A DNA stretch of 64,000 bases from Arenicola marina (lineage: Eukaryota > Annelida > Polychaeta > Arenicolidae). Made by a program: the position numbers and the translations under genes. Where the stretch lies: assembly GCA_964019135.1 (NCBI GenBank), contig OZ025257.1, positions 18,875,971-18,939,970 of the forward strand, in the 5' to 3' direction. Below, one piece after another: positions 10,811 through 23,218 of the stretch. The number at the start of each line of letters is the position of its first letter. The first letter of the stretch is position 1. The notes below the pieces were generated by a model. The model did not search any database. It worked only from the letters and a program-made list of their open reading frames with translations, and had not been told where the DNA came from.

Positions 10811-13249
10811 TGGCAATCACGACATTACATATGACGTGTTCCGCTCTCTTTGCTTCAAAGGCATATATACTTAAGCTGTTTACACACGCGGATTACGACA
10901 CCGGCTTAAACCTATATCTATCTATCTATCCATTTATCGATCTATCTATCTGTTTATTGTACGTGCGTTATCGGTACCATGAATACGGTAGCTTCCCCTG
11001 GAGGGTGAGAGTGGTCCAAGGCTGTTGGTGTCGGTCGAGGGTCAAGCCGATTAGATGGACGACCAGTACAATCAATTAAGAAAGAAAGGAGTTGCCTCGT
11101 GGCAGCGCAACATGTCATCAAGCGTGATCATGTCATCTTATGCTGCTCGGGATTTGTCCTCGATCGGTACCCCGTATATTACGCCATACACCCCCTCCCC
11201 CCCCCCCCTCACCGCCCGCCCGCCACTGCCGCCACAACCATCTCCCTCCTGGACTGCTTTAACGTGCCCCGGCCCCTTCCCCCAATTACCTATGCCATAC
11301 ACCTCTCCCCTCCCCTCCCTCCCCTCCCCTCCTCTCCTCTTCCCACACACATACCCACCGACCAGCGTAACGCCTCTTTCCCCCCCCACTGAGAGCCAAC
11401 CCCTCACTTTCTGGCGCGGAGTGAGTGACCAACCAACCACCCTCCGACAGATTATCTGGCCCCCTTTGTGATCATTAGAGCTTGGCGCCTGTAGGAGCCA
11501 ACTACTGTAGTGCTGCCCCGAAGATCTATATAGTTCGTCCCGGGGAGGCGACCCCATCACCCTGCTGCGGTCGGAGTAACACCCCCCTGGACCCCACCCT
11601 CCCCGCGGTCTCACTAACGTTCATACATCAAAGCCTGGCGCTTTAACCCCCAATAACCAGGCCAGATACCTGCCGCGATGACGTCACAGCCGAGACAATT
11701 AAAAATCCAATCAAACCTAATGCGAGCCATGAGCTCTTTGTAGTCAAACTGCTCAGATATGGTGCTATAGTTGGCGGGGGGGGGGGGGGTGGCGGCTAGC
11801 GGTGTAAAACATGGGACTTCTGTTGTTATTGCAACTTCAAGGACTCGATGCTTGGAGAAGGCGTCACGCTGACAGACGGCAACAATGATTGCCCCAATCT
11901 GAACAACACCAGGCAATAAAGGGTTAACGGCCGTAAAGGTAATGCACCAGAACACCAGCGTCGGTGAGGCGTGGCCCCGTGGCCCCGTGGTGGGTGGAGA
12001 GCGAAATGGGTTCCTCACCTCGGATAAACACGAGAGGGCGATGTCCGTTCAAATCTCGAGCACCCCTGTGACTTGTGAAATATTAGATAACTTTAAAAAA
12101 AAGCAAGAGCTTTATGCTCACTGACATGGCGTTTAACTTGTCTCATCAAACTGTTTACATTATTTTCTTTATCGTTAATTGTACAACCATTATAGTTAAT
12201 AAATTGAAACTAAATGCTATTATTGTAGAACACTCAGATACAAACATAACGGAGAAGTCATAGAACAATGCTCACTTCCGTCAGGTTACGTTGCTATACT
12301 GTGTAAATATTATCACAACTTATTATATGCAGTTGATTCTTTCGTTTATTGGAGATGGTATTTTACTCTTCATCGTCCAATTGCAATGGTCTTATGTAGC
12401 TTATCACCCCAACGCCAATGCTACACAACTCCCTCCCTTCCGCTGTACCATACCGTCCACCCTTCCCTCCGCCATACCCTACCCTACACCATTCCTCCGG
12501 CTATACCCTACCCAACACCCTTCCCCCGAGAAACCATACCCTACACATTCCCTACAAGTGCAAGAAGGTAGAGGCAAATGGTAGAGTGGCGTATTATCAT
12601 TTGCACAATGATGACACCTTCTTTCAGAGTTGTTAATTTCGGTAAGGAAATTGCACTCCGTAAAGAAGTCACCAACCATACAATGCAGAGTCTTTGTATT
12701 AATGCCAAAGTGTTGCGCAAAAACGTTATCCATTCATGCAAGTATATTTAGTCGCATTGAATCAGCACTCCTTTTAATTTACTCTTATTATCGGGATAAA
12801 ACTGTAAATTGATATTCTGGTGAAGTCACAGGCAAATAGGAGGTTGACGTCGGGTTGCAATTAGAGCGTTTTACGTTCATTGATAACAGAAATATTCCAA
12901 TGAATTGGGATGAATAGGGCTAGTAATAAACTACTAACCACTGTTATTCACCTCGGAATTATGTCTTTGTCACTCAGCAGTCGCAGTCGCCGTCAAGTGC
13001 TTTACCCTCAGGTCTAGAATAATAATAATGCAGAGAAATATAGTCGCATTTTTCTCCGCCTGTAGCTACCTTAAATAAATCTAATCAATTTCAGGAGGCT
13101 CAAGAACGATCTGTTTATTTGCCGACATGCTTTGGTATCAGCGCATCATGTACGTTTACATATTGTGATCAAGAAAGAAAGTTGACTTTTATTCTTGTTG
13201 CCTGCGAAAAAATGTTAGGTCCCCCAAGCATTCTTGCATTCTTGCATTG
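10811..13249. other. No recognisable gene
   Basis: Contains a short TCTA microsatellite (10917-10957), a C-rich tract (11180-11390), a G-run (11776-11790), and a TGACGTCA palindrome near 11680. Frames through the C-rich tract are compositional. Nothing here could be assigned to a gene family. Confidence 0.55.
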
Positions 13250-13680
13250 AACGTTCATCGTATGCAAGATGAACGCATTCCAAAGGATGCGATATATAGC
13301 GAGCTTGCCGCCTACAGAAGGCCAACAGTTCAGGTTTAGGATGTTTGAAAACGTGACATTAAGACTTTCGGCATCGATTCAGGATCTGGCTTCTGAAAAG
13401 AGGGGGTGGGACATCTCATGCCAGAGGGAATGGCCCGCCACGTCGGGCTCTGATTTGAGAAACTGGATTTGAAACGCCAATTTAGGCATCCAGTGATTAT
13501 AAACCTAGACGTAACGACAGGCCATCGATGCGACGACTGCGGCACGCTATGTCGGTCACAGATAGGCTTATTCAGTCATAAGCGCAAATTAAGCCGCGAA
13601 GCAAATAGTCTTACTTATAAATCACAATAAAGCTGCAAATCCATCGTCTTTCGCAGGCGGACGAAGGACAACACACGATC
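13250..13680 (+). pseudogene. Decayed LINE 3' end (RTE/BovB-like C-terminus)
   Basis: Translated from 13250, the sequence gives HRMQDERIPKDAIYSELAAY, followed after an in-frame TAG by KRDIKTFGIDSGSGF. It then shifts to GHRCDDCGTLCRSQIGLFSH near 13524-13583. This order (basic 'DER-PK--YGEL' block, 'KRD-K--GID' block, then a C-x2-C zinc motif with 'CRSRIGL-SH') is characteristic of the C-terminal end of many animal LINE ORFs. At least three stops or frameshifts break it, so it is a dead fragment. The reverse-transcriptase domain is absent, consistent with 5' truncation. The clade is inferred from recalled motif similarity. Confidence 0.65.
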
Positions 13681-13725
13681 TTTACAAGCGACTACTGTAT
13701 ACACAGGGAGATAGACCAGATTTTA

Positions 13726-13978
13726 GCCCCAGTCCACATGACGGTCAAAGGTGCGTAGACTCAGACGCGCGTAGTGCTTTTCCACCGAGTTGGGGCTCGC
13801 GGAACTGGCTGTTCCTCATATGACTTTATTGGGAAGCGTTTTGATCGCATATTCCAAAGAGGCAGTAAAAAAAAGAAACATAAAAATACCAAGTATTAGT
13901 TGTATACCAACTACGCGCGTCTGTGTCGCGCATCTACGCGCGAGTCTACGCGCCTAGGACCGTCATGTGGACTGGGGC
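13726..13978. mobile_element. MITE with long terminal inverted repeats flanked by TA
   Basis: The termini GCCCCAGTCCACATGACGGT (left, 13726) and its exact complement (ending 13978) form a perfect 21-bp inverted repeat. Pairing resumes inward with GCGTAGACTC and CGCGCGTAG, giving about 45 bp of imperfect terminal repeat. TA (within TTTA / TAAA) flanks both ends and would fit a Tc1/mariner-type TA target duplication. The 253-bp element encodes no transposase. Superfamily assignment from the TA is an inference. Confidence 0.82.
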
Positions 13979-13982
13979 TAAA

Positions 13983-15010
13983 GCTGGCCAGGTTCAGCAA
14001 GGTATGATGATAATCAACTTTCCACAGCTTTGAGGAATAATGATGCAAGACGAGCGGCGACGAAGGGGTGTGAGGGGGGTGGGGGGGTAATGGACGATTG
14101 GATATGGAGTCGTGGTGTGTGTGTGGGGGGGGGGGGGGCGCTTGTGGACGATGAGGGCGAAGTGGTGATGGTGATGGGCGACTAGAGATTGGGTCGTGTG
14201 TGTGTGTCTCTGTGGGGGTGGGAGGGAGTGGGGGGCGGGGCGACGGAGGTAATGGCAGAAACAGTGAGTGATGGGTGGGCCCCGACAGGTCGCGCCACCT
14301 GCTTGGGGAATGCTCTTCCAGTCGGTTTTCTATTGTCGCGACCGTTCTAGCTTCTCTCTTGGAGGGCGAAGGGCCTTTGTCCCCCCTCGGGGGATGTGGC
14401 AGGCAGCTGGGTGATGCCCCCCCTCCACCCCAACCCTCCCACTCCCGCCAACCCCCACCCTCCCCCGCCCCCGCTCCAACCCATCAGCCAAGGCCTGGTC
14501 CTACCGTGCTACACTATGCCAACCTCACCCTCTCCCTTGCCACCTCGCCCCCCTCCACTCCCCGCCCACCCTCACCAGCTCAACCCTTGCCCGCCCCGCC
14601 TGGTCGCCACTCAATCCGAGATTGCATGTCGGTGTCCCCCTGTTTGCTGCGGACCTGTTTCACCCGCACTGACCTTAATGACAACGAAACTCCCCGTCTG
14701 CCTTTCAGCAGGATGCTGCAATTGTAACAACCGCTTCTCTGATACATTCCGCACTCACCTCGCCGCCAGACAACCAGCCCGCCCCTCCTCCCCCACTCCA
14801 CCTACCACCTACCACCCCACCCACCTCCTTTGCAACCCCGCTCACCGCCGCTTTCGTCCTGCCCCTCATACCCTCATACCGCCGCCCCTGCCCCCCACCC
14901 CCCCCCCCCCCTCTCGCTCCCTCTCTCCTCCCTCCGAACAAGACTGCAACTTGTTTAGCAAGAAACAGGCGTCAAAGAAGAGGAAAGAGAGGAAATTCCC
15001 ACTCGGATGC
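13983..15010. repeat. G-rich then C-rich low-complexity sequence
   Basis: G-rich with GT microsatellite pieces at 14070-14260, then C-rich at 14415-14600 and 14770-14935. The 150- and 205-codon plus-strand frames across it are proline-rich by composition. Their ends do not correspond to recognisable domains. Confidence 0.65.
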
Positions 15011-15014
15011 TAGC

Positions 15015-15090
15015 CTTTTCCCGCGTTTTTCCGTCGCCCGCCTCGCAGCCTCCGGCGCAGACGACATTTTACCACCAAACGCGGGAAAAG
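15015..15090. promoter_or_regulatory. Head-to-head pair of E2F-type sites
   Basis: CTTTTCCCGCGTTT (15015-15028) and its exact complement AAACGCGGGAAAAG (15077-15090) each match the E2F/DP consensus TTTSSCGC perfectly. They face each other across 48 bp of GC-rich sequence. Perfect 14-bp inverted arms could also be the ends of a small foldback element. A 10-bp palindrome GTCTGCAGAC lies just downstream (near 15107). No adjacent coding exon was recognised, so promoter activity is inferred only from the motif. Confidence 0.45.
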
Positions 15091-15099
15091 AGCGTATAC

Positions 15100-18000
15100 A
15101 GCGACAGTCTGCAGACGCTGTGACGGTATTTCCTGGCTGTTTATACCACTACACAGCCTTTTCTATAAAACAAGGGACCAACAGCAACACTGCTTGCACA
15201 TCGATTAACACCGTACCAATTATACAAATTATATTAATAACAAGTAATAGTGGTTTACTATTTCCGAGCAAAAAAACAGTGGAGCGAATGTGTACATTAT
15301 ACCACGCTTAAAATTAAAGCGAAATTATCAATATGTTGATACAATATTAAGATATAATTACTTTAATGGGTAATTTTTAAAAAAAAGTCAATGTAATGCA
15401 CAGTAACTGCATTTTACGTTAATATGATAATTTGTTAACTTATTGGATTTCAACCTTATAATATGTAAAGGCATAAATTACATATTATATTTATAATTTA
15501 ACATGATAACAATTTTGTATTAGGGAATTCTGCATATTCAGAAGCGATTGCTAATGCTACATACTCTGATAAATCGACCCCGATTGTTCAGTAACGTAGC
15601 ACCATTTACCTTCTGCATCGCGAAGAAACAATCCAGTAATATTATGTTCTGGACGTATAATATGTAAAATGATCCTCTTTATTAAGACAATATACTGCGG
15701 GTCATTGCTGGCGTGTACAGATGATACGTCCCGTATGTAAAAACAACGTCTGATACCAAGTTAGTTATAACAAAATGCCAGCTGGGCCAGGTGTTGTCGC
15801 GGCAACCTGGCAACACAGGCACCAGGCAGGCACCAGGCGTAGGTTGGGAACCAGCTACGGAGAATCACGGTGGGAGACGTGTGATAAACGCTGATATTAC
15901 AATGGGCCACCTGCTCAGGCCGCAAGGAAACCTGCCGTCCTCCCGCTCGCATAAAATGATGATAGGTTTATGGCGATATTTTACTTGCATATTCGGGATG
16001 CATATTAAATATACTCAATAATCGATGTCAATTTCGATATCCAACGCGATGAGTGAATCGATATACACATTAATAGATAAACGTTTTCTTTACTGAGTCA
16101 CCAGATAAGATAAAATACAGTGTAATTTATAGGCAGGCCTATGTACCATGGATAAAAATGATCAACAGTATGGCTAATAAACACGACAGGAGACATGTTG
16201 ACTACAGTATTGGTTACATACACATGATGAGAGAAATTGCACATTGTGAACAACAACTACCATATAACAATGTAAAACTATTCATTCGATCATATTTACA
16301 TTACATGATAACGACCACACCGCGCATTGCGCGCATTCACATACTGGATCTGTCCATGAAGAAATTAAATATTTCTACTTAAATATTTAAGTTTAAATGC
16401 AGCCCCTTGGATCTCGTTGCTTAGAATAATGCAGCAGTTTTCGAATTCCAATGGCGGGGACGGAACAAGGATTTCAATCGATAGAGAGGGTGAAGGGTAT
16501 GCTTTGGGTGGGGTGAACCCTCTATGAAATTACGACGACTCAAGAGGGTGGGGGGGGGGGGGCTATTAGTAGAAATACTCGGGTTCGCGGTCAGCATGCA
16601 AATTAAAATTCAGACAACATTTAATTAATCATTTTGATTTCAGTGAGAGTGAGAGGCTGTATATATTATGGTCTACTGATTGGTTGTACTTCACCAACTA
16701 AAACAGTTAATCTGGCCGGCGTCTTTCGTGTTGGGATGTCACACCTTAACGTTGACTGCTCTAGAAGCCACCCGCTCATATCCAACAGTTTAACAGTTTA
16801 ACTTGTACTCGGGATTAGGTAGAACGTTTGTCGTTCAGTTTGCAAACAATAAGACGTCTGCGGTGAGGAATTTAAGCAGGCGCCAGTTGAGCACCCATTA
16901 CCCTCGATGTAGGCCTAGATATAACATAGACAGACCAACAGCTGAAAAACAGCTGATCCGTCAGGAAAAAAGACACCGGAATAGGTTCAATAGACAAAGG
17001 TCACCTCAAAGTCTAATTGAGATGGATCAATCTCGCTGAGAAAAAAATCTCGTTAGGGGGCGCTAAATGGCATGTTGATTGAGCGCGTTCGTTGAAGCGA
17101 AAGCCGGGAATTGTTTTATTGTTGAATACCAGCCGTCCGTATCGGGATAGGCTGGTGGGCGGGGCCCGGAGGGGGGTGACAGCGAAAGTGGGCGGGCAGA
17201 AGTCAGGCATATTGATGAGCCTGCCGTGGTCGGGGCCTACTTTATAGTGGAATACATTGAGGCCATGCGGTTGGCTGATGAACTTTTTATTCTCTCCTTT
17301 TTTTTTGGTACACCAGTCGACACATGTCCGGCCAGTTAATTAACGTCATTTGGGTTTAAATATGGCAAGCGCCTGGTGTGGTAGGGACGGGAACTAATGA
17401 GTGGGGCGTAGTATTTCGCTCCCTTAACTTAACTTTCGACCTCTCCTCCCCCCCCCCCCTCCCCCTCCCCCTCCCGGCTCCCACCACCCCACCCCGCCTC
17501 GCCAAACTTTCCCCCAGATTAACCCATCTCTTCCCGCTGTATGTAGCCCTTCCACCCCTTCCACCCCCGACCCCCCCCCCATCCCCGGCCGCACCCCACG
17601 GATAGACTTAATGACACTCCCACCCACTTCATCCCCCCGCCGCCCCGGGGGCACTTCGCCTCGGGTCACTGCCCGCAGGAGTCGTAATTGAGATGTCAGC
17701 GACATAAAAGGGAATATTTTCCCTTTTTTTAACAATTACGCTGTGCCACCCGAAGGGGAGTTAATACGGCAAAGCACATTGAGAGGGCTTTAGAGGCACG
17801 CGACCCCATGTATGCAGTGGACGGTGGTCTCTGTTAGAGGTGGTAGCCATAGATACAGATACAGGAGAAAAGAATGGGAGAGGGAGAGAGTAGCTGGGGA
17901 GGGGGGTAAAGAGAGCGGAGAAATGACGGTGAGAGAGTGACGGGGGGAATCGTGAGAGAAATGGGACTGGGGGGGGGGCGGTGACTGAGACAGAGAAAGG

Positions 18001-18554
18001 TGGGGGGGGGGGTGACAGGCTGAGAGGGAGTAAAAGAAAACGACGAGACCTAGAGAGAAAAGAAATCGGGGGGAGAGTGGGAGAAAAGGGCGCCTCGTAT
18101 GCAATGACACACTACCCCATTGACCAATGTGTTTGGCGGCCGACGAGGGCGACAGGTTGCTGCAGCCAAAGCTGAAAAGAGGAGGTGGCAAATCACACAT
18201 TTAGTAGCACTCCAGACCGAATCGCCCCTTGTAGGTACACCAGACACCACTGTTATACCATTGCGAGGTCATAATTTGGCCGACACCGCATCAAGTGGGA
18301 AGTTGACGCAAAGCCGTACAACCGTTTCGAGAAGTGGACAAGTTTCTCTTTAAAAACCTTGAAAGATGGGTCCCGATAAGAAGAAAATGTCCTCGCACCT
18401 CGTGTTCGCTCGTCTTGCGGCCATATACCCTGAATACCGAGATATCTAGGCCATGTAAAGCTGTTCCCATACTAATTCCGGAGTAAACGCCATATGCTTT
18501 TAGTAATATAGTATTATTTAGCATTTATAGTAGGTAACAGTACATGCACGCTCT
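15100..18554. other. No recognisable gene
   Basis: AT-rich to 15560, then mixed. It contains an X-box-like motif (listed separately), a G-run at 16548-16562, C-rich sequence at 17445-17640 and G-rich sequence at 17880-18010. Several open frames of 60-136 codons exist on both strands, none with recognisable domains. Confidence 0.55.
15793..15806. promoter_or_regulatory. X-box-like (RFX) motif
   Basis: GTTGTCGCGGCAAC fits the RFX-binding X-box consensus RYYNYY-N2-RRNRAC and is followed at once by CTGGCAAC, a partial second half-site. X-boxes in animals often mark promoters of ciliary genes. No gene start is evident next to this one, so it is a motif match only. Confidence 0.3.
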
Positions 18555-18773
18555 CAGGGGGGATTCTAGGGGGTCTAGGTCCCCCTTTGTTGAGGCAGGA
18601 TGTGGTTTGCAATGGTAACTATATGCCAGCTAACATGCGGACCCCACCCCACACACCCCGTCTTTGCACTGGATAATATTGGTTGCTCCCCCCCACCCCC
18701 ACACACAACCGTTCGTAAGATATTTTTAATGCAAAAGGCACCCCTCCTTTTCAAACTCCTGGATCTGCCCCTG
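18555..18773. mobile_element. CAGGGG-type inverted-repeat element, diverged copy
   Basis: The left end CAGGGGGGATTCTAGG and right end CCTGGATCTGCCCCTG form an imperfect inverted repeat of about 16 bp and belong to the same terminus family as 3242-3602. The 219-bp interior has C-rich patches and no coding. The target duplication is not visible. Confidence 0.55.
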
Positions 18774-19276
18774 TATGATATACCCTACCAGTCTAGCAGT
18801 ATATTTAACCGCGACACCACCCACACACGATGTGCATTTTTACCAACCCATTAGCGAAACCGATGAATTTTAATGCGTTTCTCTCGGAAGTGGTTCTACC
18901 TTTATATATAGAAATTTCGATTCCTCTACTGACTATGATCTTTCTAACGACACACGCAATTGACTCTCTAATTCTCCTCTCAAACTCTGTATTTTCATTT
19001 GAACAGTACTGCGCTTTGACTTGGCTTGTCAATCGGCGTCACATTTATGCAGCATGCTGTCACAATACATATTACATATATTGAGAGACGGAAGAGGGCG
19101 GGGGAGGAGGGAGTGTGGGGGGTGGGGGGGGGGGGTGCCAGAGGGAGCTGTATAGGTCTACTCATACATACATGTATATAGATTGAGTTGCAGCCGTTAG
19201 CGATTAGGAAGCGATTAGCACTCAGACCTTTTGTCATATCGGATGTACGATAACACCGTGTCTCACCCCCAAGTCG

Positions 19277-19303
19277 TGACGTCACGTGACGTAAGTCTCG
19301 CGA
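19277..19303. promoter_or_regulatory. CRE/E-box palindrome with TCTCGCGA
   Basis: TGACGTCACGTGACGTAA overlaps a full CRE (TGACGTCA), an E-box (CACGTG) and a CRE-like TGACGTAA. It contains the perfect 14-bp palindrome ACGTCACGTGACGT (19279-19292). TCTCGCGA (19296-19303) follows, a motif common in animal CpG promoters. On the minus strand a start-like ACAATGGCG lies nearby (around 19320). Promoter function is an inference. Confidence 0.35.
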
Positions 19304-19647
19304 CATTAGCCGCTCCGAGCGCCATTGTCGCCGAGATTTGCGCCTCACCCTCACCACCGCCCTGCCTATGTGTCGACATGTAAATGTCTGGTATACTCAG
19401 CTGTCCCTCGTGACGTAATGGTCAATCACGTGCCAAAGATGCTTGGCTTATATACATGTTATTGCTAAATGCTAAGCAACGTGGGGGTATATTGAGCAAC
19501 CTGGCACTGCCCTTGTTTTTTAAGAGGGTATGTGACTTTCTCAATGAGGTTGAGTCGCATAATGCGTTTGAAGCCTTTCGCCAGGCTCGTCATACTCTAA
19601 ACGTATCAGTGTGCTACCTTACCACACCTAACAGTGCAGTTACCCAC

Positions 19648-19749
19648 GCGATGTTAAAGTTACTCATTCGGAAAGTTTTTCGCGATGTTAAAGGTGCTTA
19701 TTCAGCAAGTTTTTCGCGATGTTAAAGTTGCTCATTCAGCAAGTTTTTG
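19648..19749 (+). repeat. 34-bp tandem repeat, 3 units
   Basis: Units starting at 19648, 19682 and 19716 each contain GCGATGTTAAAG and a CATTC/TATTC...AAGTTTTTC core, with a few substitutions between them. Confidence 0.9.
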
Positions 19750-20673
19750 CAACGGAATAATTGTCGGCGTTATACATCATGGAAATCATGTATTTAAATC
19801 CTTCCTCGACGCTCAAATATGAAAAATTAGTGTGTAATAATTAATAGGTCTGTTATTATGGGTTTGTTCGCTTTTTCTTTCAAATAGCTATTTGGCCAGA
19901 CTGCTTAATGTCATGTGAGAAAGTGGGTCTTCAATGAACTTCAAGGTGGAAAATGCATTTTTTTTTAAATTGTGAACACTAACAGGAACTGACCATGGGT
20001 CCAATAGATCTATAAACCACTGTAATAACAGTGATCAGTACACGCGGACACATGGTCAATAAACAGCTTGAAGACGAAACAGTAAAATACTAGATGTCTC
20101 CGCTGGTTATCCGCTTCCTGTTTTAGTGAAGGTTATAATATTTGTAAAGACTTAGCAAAGGGCTTCAATCGATAATGTATTAAACCATGTTGTGAAATGT
20201 TGTGATATGCTTCAGCTATTTAAACTGGAAATAACGTCGCCAGGCTTTTACTATATGACCTATTTTAAAGTTACATCTATACGTGGAACTGTTTTGGTTC
20301 TGGGTAATAAGGCGGCTGTCGGGTCGTATCTTTGGTGCACAAACAAATGTTACTATTGATCAGTCCAGGGCCGGTATTCATAAAATGGAGCAATTTAAGC
20401 ACGTCGTATGTCCTTTCTTCTTAGGCTCTCACGTCCCTTGGCATCACAATCACAATATATATATCTTTATTCGTACTCGGAGTACAGATGACAGTCACAG
20501 AGAGAAAAAAAAAAAAAAAAGTAAAAACAATAAGCTGTCGACTTAAATGTTGATACCTTCCTCTTTCTAAAGATGCGTTCGATGAGTGGCATCGCTCTGT
20601 TCTTCGCCGTTTCTAAATTTGGTACTTAGCACCAAGAAGATTTCCCGTAGCGCTAAGTGCCGCCGTACTCCGA

Positions 20674-20795
20674 GGGGTTGGCTGGTTGTATATTCAAGAC
20701 GCTTCCTGGTCATATCGCGTCAATCCAATGGGAGAATGACGGGAAGAGCTGAGCCAAGTCCCCGGGGTAACCCCCTACTCTTTTGCGAAGAACCG
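20674..20795 (-). mobile_element. Truncated tRNA-derived SINE (tail region)
   Basis: On the minus strand this matches the 3' part of the SINE at 30717-30909. Shared blocks are CTTCGCAAA, AGGGGGTTACCCC, GGGG-CAT/CTTGGCTC, TCTCCCATTG, GACGCGATATGACCA, AGCGTC-TG-ATAT and a tail of ACAACCAGCCAACC. The tRNA-like head is absent, so this copy is 5' truncated, as is usual for copies made by target-primed reverse transcription. Confidence 0.6.
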
Positions 20796-20849
20796 GTACT
20801 CCCGGAAACCCGGGGCTCACGTAGCTTACGCATCACATTTCCAGAAATG

Positions 20850-23218
20850 TTTCCATGTCTATATATCGAGGCACGGACTGGCATGTTTTACGTGTTATGC
20901 CAATAAGGTATGATATTGATAGTAGTAGCAACCAATGCGGCAGATACAGTCGTTGTGACGTCAGTCACTGTGTACTGGGCTGCCAGATCTCATGCGTACT
21001 CTACGTAGGGTTATTAATACCACCCCAGACTAATATTCTGTGATCAACTACAAAACATCTACTGTAGAACTATTTGGCGTAGACAGAGATTTCTATAAAT
21101 TTAGAATATTGTCGCATATACGTGTTAATGGCTGCAATTGTAGACCTGTCTGTCAGTGTATTGGGCGTACGTGGGCGCATGTGCAAAATGTTGTACCTGT
21201 AACACAATTATCACTGCATCCCTCTTCATGTACCGCCCTAACCAGACGGATACCTACCACAGTCTCATCAAAGACTGAACTGTCAGGGGCAATTAGTGTC
21301 CAGGAAGAGCCGAACTCACGAAACAATAATGCGAGATGGCTTAATGGAGAGATATGGTAGATATATAGCTGCTAATTGTGTGTTGCTATATACAGGTATA
21401 GGCTACAGAATGTCGATATGTTTCTTTTATCCGCGAATCTTCTTGTTACCAATTATTGGTGCGCTGTGCTGCACCCCGCAGCCCATTTCCCCCCCCCCCA
21501 CCCACCCCCCTTCCCTACCTCCCTCCCTTTTTTCTTATCACCCGTCCCCATGCATGTACATATATGGTTGGAATGTGACGAGGTGAATACGGATTGAATT
21601 TCAGCGATAATGGGAAAGAACTATTATGGAAGATATGACCCTGCGTCCAGTGTATAGCATCTATTCTCGTGTTCGTCATGTGCGTTACTCAGTCTGACAG
21701 ATACGTCGTTGGCACTCTATTAAGATCGCTATCACCTCCTGCCCTGCCATGACTATATATCCAACCACCAACCGTGTTCCACCAATCTCAGCTCCCTCCC
21801 TCTGTCCCTCCCTCCCTCCCTCCCACCTTTTTTCCCTGATAGTCTATTGTGTCCACGAGTCAAGGTGACGGTGGACAGAGTCCCTCACACTCACTCCGGG
21901 GGGTATTTCACACCCATCTTACAACGCCTCGACGGGGCGTCCCGGCCTCTAAAGGTGGTGGGGGCGGGAGGGAGGGGCAGGGTGTTTCCACCCCTTCTGT
22001 CCCTCCACGCGCTGGCTGGTGGGGGTAGAGATGTCAGCCGCTGGGGGTGTCACACGCCCCGGTCGCGCCCTGTTTAACAGTCAGCGCCGCCTATCGGCCA
22101 AATAACACACATACGCACGCACACAAAAAATGACCCGGCCAAATACCCCTTTTTTCGGCGACAGCGGCTGGTGGCCAAAGCGGGCCAAGTCACCGCTGCC
22201 GCCTGACCTATTGTCCAATTCCCTGACTATGTAATTTATTAATTAACTTACTGGTGAGCTGCAGAAGCGCAGCGGCCGGGCTGACAAGGGGGCGGGGAAG
22301 GGGAGGGTTGGTATGCCGCAACAGGGAGAGGGAGGGAGACCACATAACAAAATCTAAACCTCGGTAAGACGACGTAACAAGGGCAGATGGGCTTGACCGA
22401 TGAAACTAGAACCTACTCCCCTCCCACCCCCAACCCCCTCGCCCTCCCTCCTCCTTTCCGCCCACATTTACACCTCACCTTCCTCACCTAAACTAGCAAT
22501 GGCCCTTCCACTCTGCCCGCCCCCCCCCCCCCACACACACACACATCTCCCCTCCCCCTATAACCGCCAGCCACTACTCTATTCTCCAATATATTATAGC
22601 ACCCTCATCATTGTTAGTGCCACGCGCCCAGAGGGACTTCACCATACGAGTCTATACATTATATGACGTCATATCGTAAAGCAGACGACATTTGACTTAT
22701 TACAGCCGAAAACGGCGCGCGTTCATTGGTGGCCAGGTATGCTGTGCCAGGGACCAATGACGGCCAAGGGGGTCCTCTCTGGAGACTTAAATCCCCGCCC
22801 CCTTATCCTATTATCCTATTACCCCCCCCCCCCCTCTTGCACCCCAGCCCCCGTCCATCTCATATACGCCTTTACGCTATCACCCATGTGAGCCCTACAG
22901 GTCCCATGTGGGACGTTCGCTCGCTGCAGGCGTGGTGGCATGGTTGAACCCCGATAGAAACGATTTGATTGACAGGCTGATAAGATTGAAACAAGCGCCG
23001 CGACAGTGATTCAATTATAGGTTCTGCCTTGGCGGGGCTCTTAGCGACCGGCGGGGGTCGTCGCACCGTCATGGTTATAGCGATACACTGCGACATGACT
23101 GTATAAGACAGCGGCGGGTCGGTCAGCCTGCCTACCGATCACCCACCAGCATAGCTCACCAGCGCCCTGACAAGGTTGTTGTCACCCTTATGACCGCGCG
23201 CCTCTAACTCCGCTCGCG
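20850..23218. other. No recognisable gene
   Basis: Contains C-rich patches (21488-21530, 22420-22560, 22818-22860), a CRE palindrome TGACGTCA near 22664 and a CCAAT-type ATTGGTGG near 22727. Small open frames show no domain. Confidence 0.5.

Larger units (their letters stand above)
18774..20673. other. No recognisable gene; small tandem repeat and CRE/E-box palindrome inside
   Basis: Apart from the two separately listed sites, this interval contains a G-run (19115-19136) and an A-run (20506-20520). An 89-codon plus-strand frame at 19456-19725 runs into the 34-bp tandem repeat and has no family resemblance that I recognise. Confidence 0.5.
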
